DNA of 12,500 nucleotides from the NCBI RefSeq assembly GCF_000499385.1, contig NW_013651688.1, forward strand, positions 7,076 to 19,575, read 5' to 3'. The notes beneath the pieces were generated by a model. That model ran no database searches. It was not told the origin of the DNA and worked only from the letters and a program-made list of their open reading frames with translations. This document shows positions 10,267 through 12,500 of the stretch, piece after piece; the stretch's first letter is position 1; every line of letters starts with the position of its first letter. The position numbers and the translations under genes are program-made. The DNA comes from Eimeria necatrix. Its lineage: Eukaryota; Apicomplexa; Conoidasida; Eucoccidiorida; Eimeriidae.

Positions 10267-10356
10267 TGGTCAATTGCTGCCTTTGCATGCAGCCACTTGT
10301 ACCACACTGCCTGCCTGACTGCAGCGCTGCGCTGCCGCCTCTGCGCTTCTCTGTGA
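2..10356 (+). CDS. VPS8: VPS8 orthologue, CORVET tethering subunit (5'-partial, 12 exons in window)
   Basis: VPS8 is the CORVET-specific subunit that binds Rab5-type GTPases and tethers endosomal membranes; in Toxoplasma, CORVET/HOPS subunits are reported to be needed for secretory-organelle biogenesis. Exons inferred by hand: 2-860, 1205-1341, 1534-1683, 2100-2192, 2353-2593, 2894-3180, 3783-3887, 4108-5146, 5387-7895, 7982-8159, 8467-9507, 9952-10356. All phases match, and the sum is 7044 nt with no internal stop. Blocks resembling human VPS8, recalled and not computed, are GTSRGVCVL (propeller), LDVGHVRPLYYS, QALALSYA, an RKGRVDLPL helix, LDVHSMARVACAHRLW followed by YRG, RLFEVSRAYDDFLGCCL, FIETAAAAEYFSLLCG, ERSGAVEGTLQLLE, RRQQQLWRSMALL, and a C-terminal RING-H2 (CSHLYHTAC, CRLC). 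The excess length over human VPS8 is A/Q/S homopolymer encoded by CAG. The N-terminus lies left of the window. Least certain are the acceptors at 4108 and 9952 and the donors at 2594 and 7896. VPS41, VPS11 and VPS18 fit the blocks less well. Confidence 0.85.
451..510 (+). repeat. 30-bp perfect tandem duplication in exon 1
   Basis: Bases 451-480 and 481-510 are identical; each unit is a CAG run closed by aatagaca. In frame they give poly-Gln interrupted by Asn-Arg. Confidence 0.9.
861..1204 (+). other. VPS8 intron, 344 nt
   Basis: The donor is gtacgc and the acceptor is tgctttgcag. It opens with a (CTG)n tract (871-916) and is CTG-rich throughout. A strong-looking alternative acceptor (tttaccttacag, ending at 985) leads into frames closed by stops at 1021, about 1114 and about 1152, so it is not used in this model. 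I see no other gene here. Confidence 0.6.
1205..1341 (+). other. VPS8: VPS8 coding exon 2 (propeller strands)
   Basis: The acceptor is tttgcag at 1204 and the donor gtaggg at 1342. After a poly-Gln stretch (1219-1257) it encodes HIAAVACSSAVVVLTVDS and then SLAYHLD, alternating hydrophobic strands of a propeller blade. The entry phase (2 nt needed to complete a codon) matches exon 1 exactly, and the exit is phase 0. Confidence 0.65.
1534..1683 (+). other. VPS8: VPS8 coding exon 3 (propeller strands)
   Basis: The acceptor is ttgccgactgcag and the donor a consensus gtgagt at 1684. It is 150 nt with both ends in phase 0. It encodes two poly-Gln tracts followed by VLQNFPCICWMASSDKSRRL, which resembles the blade strand that carries a Trp in VPS8 propellers. 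Confidence 0.7.
1684..2099 (+). other. VPS8 intron, 416 nt
   Basis: The donor is gtgagt; the acceptor is ttgctgctgcag. The first half is CAG-rich (1725-1950), then a (GCT)n block (1953-1985) leads into a T-rich stretch. All three frames are interrupted. No gene is seen in it. Confidence 0.6.
2100..2192 (+). other. VPS8: VPS8 coding exon 4
   Basis: A 93-nt exon, phase 0 at both ends, with donor gtaagc at 2193. It encodes VAAGPLLLLLQLDGSNVTRL and then SPSFGLCAAAQ. It is almost free of homopolymer, as expected for a structured propeller segment. Confidence 0.65.
2353..2593 (+). other. VPS8: VPS8 coding exon 5 (last propeller blade)
   Basis: The acceptor is gctgctccgcag at 2352. It encodes DSVICVLHSSSVVTLYQLV, then poly-Gln, then LQHLDVGHVRPLYYSF (about 2482-2529), which resembles LQEMDVAHVQVVYDS of human VPS8. 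The chosen donor (gtgaaa at 2594) is not ideal, but its phase 1 exit rebuilds QALALSYA with the next exon, matching EALALAW in the human protein. Confidence 0.7.
2764..2817 (+). repeat. Duplicated branch-point-like 17-mer in an intron
   Basis: gctcttacYtaaccccg occurs at 2764-2780 and 2801-2817 (37-bp period), separated by CTG repeats. The ttaac and ctaac cores resemble branch-point sequences. Both lie upstream of the acceptors at 2850 and 2893. Confidence 0.6.
2894..3180 (+). other. VPS8: VPS8 coding exon 6 (start of alpha-solenoid)
   Basis: The acceptor is ccctccccctag at 2893; the donor is a perfect gtaagt at 3181. It encodes ALSYAGALAATQVSLAAACG, then Gln/Leu-rich repeats, then GAFQLTVAGLE. 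An alternative acceptor, (CTG)nCAG at 2850, would add 43 nt and break the phase with exon 5. Confidence 0.7.
3181..3782 (+). other. VPS8 intron, 602 nt
   Basis: The donor is gtaagt and the acceptor gtgtgggcttag. It starts with (CAG)n (3188-3227), then becomes pyrimidine-rich CTG repeats with T-runs near 3604-3630. A minus-strand donor-like motif (revcomp gtaagt, 3557-3562) is present with no supporting reading frame. I see no gene inside it. Confidence 0.55.
3783..3887 (+). other. VPS8: VPS8 coding exon 7 (solenoid helix)
   Basis: A 105-nt exon, phase 0 at both ends, with donor gtgagt at 3888. It encodes GLLVLELHCPLFVVAAAF followed by RKGRVDLPLAVAAAALN. This aligns by eye to the human VPS8 segment with VPVIVDYCLLLQRKDLL. 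An acceptor at 3828 is possible but would be out of phase with exon 6. Confidence 0.7.
4108..5146 (+). other. VPS8: VPS8 coding exon 8 (alpha-solenoid)
   Basis: The acceptor is the end of a CTG tract (CAG at 4105-4107), and the donor is gtgagc at 5147 in phase 1. Helical blocks are PRAFSCCFEMCDLLQIPGLL, KCAAVLFALTSRHLLLQQL, LLLRLLAYLEAQLE and DVHSMARVACAHRLWTAATT. The last resembles human LDIQQVVLMCWENRLYDAM. Poly-Ala, poly-Ser and poly-Gln lie between helices. In-frame acceptors at 3990 and 4014 are alternatives. Confidence 0.8.
5266..5361 (+). repeat. (CAG)4TAG 15-bp array plus CAG tail, intronic
   Basis: Five perfect 15-bp units (5266-5340), each four CAG then TAG, are followed by seven CAG (5341-5361). 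They lie within the 240-nt intron 5147-5386. The TAG punctuates the CAG reading frame in every unit. Confidence 0.9.
5387..7895 (+). other. VPS8: VPS8 coding exon 9 (largest exon, alpha-solenoid)
   Basis: The acceptor is cttttctctccttag at 5386. The junction rebuilds YRGFADAVAPIEWLLGE, like the human YNRGMNEFISPMEKL. Further helical blocks include SYEACLLQVLLPGVADTILW, LLLQQLSLFLIRGRPCSLVL, AARLFEVSRAYDDFLGCCLL (about 6925-6984), LWDYWRLQLLDLSAFAKAV and VTKFIETAAAA. At least fifteen A/Q/S runs separate them. The donor gtgcag at 7896 is weak but phase-consistent. Confidence 0.85.
7982..8159 (+). other. VPS8: VPS8 coding exon 10
   Basis: The acceptor CAG closes a (GCT)n run at 7979-7981. It encodes YFSLLCGADPSRAAAALQQL, LPPDLLESLLLVSTQHKAMD and VTAALLERSGAVE, and it is homopolymer-free. 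With the previous exon it restores FIET..EYFSLLCGADP, matching FIELLCQFNP in human VPS8. The donor is gtctgc at 8160. Confidence 0.8.
8160..8466 (+). other. VPS8 intron, 307 nt
   Basis: It begins with a (CTG)n tract (8162-8208) and ends with another (8422-8463) whose terminal CAG is the acceptor. A stop at 8349-8351 lies in one frame. No gene is seen. Confidence 0.6.
8467..9507 (+). other. VPS8: VPS8 coding exon 11 (alpha-solenoid C-terminal part)
   Basis: The exon starts GTLQLLESSFREALESI, continuing the preceding ERSGAVE and resembling DIHGAFLIMLERLQSKL in human VPS8. It contains SSSHFITPRRQQQLWRSMAL (about 8863-8920), like human NSHNLNQQQREALWFPLL, then a charged Gln-Asp-Lys repeat, then TLFTVLLGEVLAAVLRCYRS and LCQQLPQSHVAVLKPAL. 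The donor is gtatgc at 9508, phase 0. Confidence 0.8.
8991..9114 (+). repeat. 24-bp Gln6-Asp-Lys array in exon 11
   Basis: gacaaa begins at 9043, 9067 and 9091, each followed by six CAG, giving three perfect 24-bp units (DKQQQQQQ). Diverged copies (DKRQQQQQ, NKQQHQQQE) lie upstream from 8991. This gives a charged polar repeat, unlike the pure homopolymers elsewhere. Confidence 0.85.
9508..9951 (+). other. VPS8 intron, 444 nt
   Basis: The donor is gtatgc. The rest is T-rich with CTG runs at 9750-9777 and 9839-9938. The acceptor in this model is gtgaag at 9951, which is not a strong site. No gene is seen inside. Confidence 0.5.
9952..10356 (+). other. VPS8: VPS8 terminal coding exon with RING-H2 finger
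   Basis: It encodes VELLSVLEGERSLLSTV, SSLLLRLLAERRLGG and then a RING. The ligands seen are CCCC (10123-10134, a C-x2-C), C-x-H-x3-H-x2-C in ACSHLYHTACL (10288-10314) and C-x2-C in CRLC (10333-10344). The stop follows three residues later. The metal-binding loop between the second and third ligand sites is 51 residues of Ala/Ser-rich sequence, longer than in typical RINGs. Confidence 0.8.
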
Positions 10357-10410
10357 GCCTCTTGGGCAGCAGCAGCAGCAGCAGCAGCAGCTGCAGCAGC
10401 AGCAGCAGCT

Positions 10411-10445
<35 letters not shown>

Positions 10446-10579
10446 TTTTAATTGCATGAGCTGCACTATTTGTTTTCCGACTGAACTTTAGCCGCGTCTG
10501 TGCGCCCTTCGCAGCAGCGCGAAAAGTGCTTTTCAGTTTTTTATTTTGCTGCTTTTTGCAGTTTATTATTTTCCAAAAT

Positions 10580-10580
<1 letters not shown>

Positions 10581-10634
<54 letters not shown>

Positions 10635-10656
10635 TTTTATTTTTATTTATTTGCCA
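10581..10656. repeat. (ATTT)n microsatellite
   Basis: A perfect tetranucleotide run of about 12 units spans 10584-10631, with imperfect T/A repeats to about 10656. It stands out in a GC-rich CAG landscape and lies about 230 bp past the VPS8 stop. Confidence 0.9.
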
Positions 10657-10750
10657 CTTATTTGCACTTTTCGCAGCAACTCCTCCATCCTATTTGCTGC
10701 TGCTCGCCCCGTGGCGCTGCACTATTATTTATGTTTGCTGCCAGATTAAA

Positions 10751-10890
10751 AGCTGCTGCAGCTGCTGCAGCTGCTGCAGCTGCTGCAGCTGCTGCAGCTG
10801 CTGCAGCTGCTGCAGCGCTGCAGTGCTGCTGCAGCGCTGCATTTCTGCTGCAGTGCTGCTGCAGCGGTGCAGTCCTGCTGCAGTGCTGCA
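10751..10890. repeat. 9-bp array (agctgctgc)7 followed by diverged longer-period repeats
   Basis: Seven perfect 9-bp units cover 10751-10813. From 10814 the pattern changes to alternating 8- and 11-bp pieces (agcgctgc / agtgctgctgc), about 19 bp per pair, with point differences, to about 10890. Confidence 0.85.
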
Positions 10891-10973
10891 GCAGAACTGA
10901 GGCAGCACGACTTCACGCGGAAGCGCAGTAGTCAGCACCCCGGGTTTGCTGCAAAGCGCTGCTGCAGCAGCAT

Positions 10974-11015
10974 CTGCAGCAGCAGCTGCTGCTGCTGCAG
11001 CAGCTGCTGCTGCAG
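10974..11015. repeat. 42-bp near-perfect CTG/CAG palindrome
   Basis: Read as 14 triplets, the block equals its own reverse complement except at the two central triplets. The arms could form a hairpin of about 18 bp with a short loop. It lies within a broader CAG/CTG inverted region at 10959-11031. Confidence 0.85.
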
Positions 11016-11127
11016 CAGCTGCAGCAGCAGCTTTGGTTGGGGGTCTTTGCTGCGTCTTCTTTTCTCTGCACCTTTTGCCGTACTTAGCGGCTCTCGTGGC
11101 CCCTTCGGTGCCGCTTCTTTGTATAGT

Positions 11128-11166
<39 letters not shown>

Positions 11167-11240
11167 GGCTGGCAGGCAGCAGCAGCAGCGAGCGCTGCAG
11201 CGCAGCAGGCTTCTGCGGGCCCCAGTGGCTGCTCATCTTC

Positions 11241-11640
11241 ACTAAATTTAAAAGTCTAATTAATTTTTATTCCGCAAAAGCCGCGGGAAGACAGCAGCAG
11301 GAGGCGGGCGGCGGGAGCGCGGCAGGAGTCTTCGGGTGTACGCGCAGCGCAGCAGCTCGCGGGCTGCAGCCGCCGCCGTTGAGCGTCACTTAATTTCTTT
11401 TTGCGGAAATTCTTCAAATTAAATGAATTAACAATTAAAATGGAGAAGAAAAAAGGCAAAGACGAGCCGGCGGCTGCGCAGGCAGCAGCGGGGGCTGCCG
11501 CCAGAGGCGCCGCTCTACACCGCGACAGCTGGGGCTGAGGGGCCCCTTGAGAACGCGCAGAAGAGGAAAAGGAAGAAAATGAAAAGTAATAAATGAAAAG
11601 AAAATTGAATTTAATTGCTCGAGCTGTATGTACACTCCAA
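11241..11640. other. CAG-poor AT/GC island, unassigned
   Basis: This is the stretch of the window with the least CAG/CTG repeat. AT-rich borders (11240-11275 and 11390-11445) flank a GC-rich core (11280-11385), and a purine-rich stretch follows at 11540-11610. An inverted repeat (ttccgcaaaag near 11270-11280; ctttttgcggaa near 11397-11408) brackets the core. I cannot assign a gene; a promoter or an unannotated RNA is possible. Confidence 0.4.
11440..11538 (+). CDS. Small ORF, 32 aa, uncertain
   Basis: The ATG sits in a context (aattaaaATGG) that suits apicomplexan initiation. It opens MEKKKGKDEPAAAQAAAG, a lysine-rich start followed by Ala/Gly, and ends SWG before TGA 11536-11538. There is no GT dinucleotide inside it, so it cannot be a GT-AG first exon by itself. 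I do not recognise it. It could be an upstream ORF of the next gene or chance. Confidence 0.15.
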   Translation: MEKKKGKDEPAAAQAAAGAAARGAALHRDSWG

Positions 11641-11943
11641 TATTTCCTTTTCGCCGTCGCCAGCAGCAGCAGCTGCAGTGACACCCCAACTCGGCTGCAG
11701 CCGCAGGTGCTGCGCTGCTGCTTTGTGCCTCCTTTTCCCCTTTTTCTGCGACTTTTTTCTTTTTATTTTATTTTTAGTTTCTTTTTGCTGCTTTTCACCG
11801 AAAGTGAAGCCCCGAAAAGGCTCCCAGACCCCCCAGCAGCAGACAGACGGGCATGCAGCAGCAGCCCGGCGCTGCGCAGACACCACGCAGCAGCTGCAGC
11901 CACAAGAAGCCGCACGGCTCTTTCTTTTAGCTGCAGCGCAGCA

Positions 11944-11976
<33 letters not shown>

Positions 11977-12105
11977 GCAGCAGCACGGCGGTGGCGGCAG
12001 CGCAGCAGCAGCAGCACCAGTTGCAGTGTGGTGACAGCTGGGGGCGAAGAAGCGATGCAGCACGAGCAGCAGCAGCAGCAACGACGGCAGAAATAGCAGC
12101 AGCAA

Positions 12106-12149
<44 letters not shown>

Positions 12150-12174
12150 AACAGCTCCTTTTTTAGTCCCGCAG
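11641..12174 (+). promoter_or_regulatory. 5' flank / probable 5' UTR of the DNAJB12-like gene
   Basis: It contains pyrimidine-rich runs (11730-11800), then CAG tracts (11938-11982, 12068-12149). A strong 3' splice-site-like stretch (ctccttttttagtcccgcag) ends at 12174, directly before the ATG at 12175, so a 5' UTR intron ending at the start codon is possible. No core promoter motif could be assigned. Confidence 0.35.
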
Positions 12175-12252
12175 ATGGAGGGCAACAAAGATGAAGCAGC
12201 CCGGTGTGTTGAACTTGCGAAGCAAGCCATGCTTGCAGGGGACTTTGCAAAG
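12175..12252 (+). CDS. DNAJB12/DNAJB14-type ER J-domain protein, first coding exon (gene continues past window)
   Basis: The exon encodes MEGNKDEAARCVELAKQAML and then AGDFAK, ending at donor gtaatc (12253) in phase 0. Animal DNAJB12/14 proteins begin MESNKDEAERC and plant relatives begin with a very similar MEGNKDDA-type helix, the start of an N-terminal TPR-like region before the J domain. The family consists of tail-region membrane-anchored ER proteins that recruit cytosolic Hsp70 for ER-associated degradation. The J domain (HPD motif), membrane segment and DUF1977 region would lie to the right of the window and are not visible. Identification rests on 26 residues, but they are the characteristic N-terminus. 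The exon has no repeats although both sides are CAG/CTG-rich. The ATG is the first in frame after the poly-CAG leader. Confidence 0.7.
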
Positions 12253-12256
12253 GTAA

Positions 12257-12288
<32 letters not shown>

Positions 12289-12455
12289 AGCTGCTGCTGT
12301 TGCAGCTGCACTTGCTGCTGCCTTTGCTGCTGCTTTTGCTGCCATTGCTAGAATTCTTTGGCTGCTGCGCGCTGCCGAGGCTGCGGCAGCCGCTGCTGCT
12401 TCTGCAGCTGCTGCTGCTGCAGACGCTCCTGTCGCCTTCTGCTGCTGCTCCTACC

Positions 12456-12500
<45 letters not shown>
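12253..12500 (+). other. CTG-rich first intron of the DNAJB12-like gene (runs off the window)
   Basis: Donor gtaatc is followed by (CTG)n at 12258-12288 and T-rich CTG repeats to the end, with a further pure CTG tract from about 12458. No convincing acceptor and continuing TPR-like coding sequence was found. Confidence 0.5.

Larger units (their letters stand above)
10357..11240. other. Intergenic: VPS8 3' flank with several simple-repeat arrays
   Basis: After the VPS8 stop come CAG/CTG stretches (10367-10445), a T-rich zone, an ATTT microsatellite, a 9-bp array, a palindrome and another CTG tract (11130-11165). An attaaa motif at 10745-10750 could be a polyadenylation signal, but nothing confirms it. 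Open frames here are repeat translations with no recognisable domain. Confidence 0.6.

Noticed and set aside
10123..10356. VPS11, VPS18 or VPS41 as the identity (all class C/HOPS proteins with propeller-solenoid layout, most with a C-terminal RING)
   Set aside because: The specific blocks LDVGHVRPLYYS, QALALSYA, DVHSMARVACAHRLW with YRG, and RRQQQLWRSMALL follow VPS8 in order; I could not place them on the others.
10581..10656. Telomere-like repeat
   Set aside because: The unit is ATTT, not the TTTAGGG type, and it lies between genes.
11256..11684. Minus-strand 142-codon open frame across the repeat-poor island
   Set aside because: Composition changes along it with the underlying AT and GC blocks, with no recognisable domain or splice support; treated as chance.
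12347..12430. Candidate second exon of the DNAJB12-like gene reading ARILWLLRAAEAAAA
   Set aside because: It looks a little like the expected helix, but there is no acceptor giving that frame from the phase 0 donor at 12253; the AG at 12351 leads into a different frame.

Overview
This is a eukaryotic nuclear window. It is dominated by CAG/CTG trinucleotide repeats that are translated as Ala, Gln and Ser homopolymers inside otherwise conserved genes, and it has GT-AG introns. That pattern is characteristic of the coccidian parasite genus Eimeria. The genus is inferred from repeat style and gene content; the species cannot be told from the sequence.

Region 1 (2-10356, + strand). One large multi-exon gene enters from the left edge and ends at TGA 10354-10356. 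Splicing 12 exons by hand gives an open frame of 7044 nt (2348 codons including stop), with matching phases at all 11 junctions. The joined protein can be followed block by block along VPS8, the CORVET tethering subunit: WD40 beta-propeller blades first (from the left edge to about 2530), then a long alpha-solenoid (2894 to about 9500), then a C-terminal RING-H2 finger (10123-10344). Several conserved blocks are only restored across predicted splice junctions, which supports both the identity and the exon model. Human VPS8 is about 1430 residues in total; here at least 2347 residues are visible without the N-terminus, and the excess is almost all homopolymer.

Region 2 (10357-12174). No convincing gene is seen. 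The region holds an (ATTT)n tract, a 9-bp CTG/CAG-derived array with a higher-order variant, a 42-bp near-perfect CTG/CAG palindrome, a CAG-poor mixed AT/GC island with an inverted repeat and a 32-codon ORF, pyrimidine-rich stretches, and more CAG tracts just upstream of the next gene.

Region 3 (12175-12500, + strand). The first coding exon of a second gene, which starts like DNAJB12/DNAJB14-type ER J-domain proteins, is followed by a CTG-rich intron that runs off the right edge.

The two genes share a strand but no evident pathway: one serves endosomal tethering, the other ER protein quality control. I found no mobile element, tRNA, rRNA or CRISPR array. The notable biology is how the CAG repeats are handled: exons read them almost only as A, Q or S, and introns carry the CTG-sense tracts that would otherwise give poly-Leu or poly-Cys and that often end in the 3' splice site itself.
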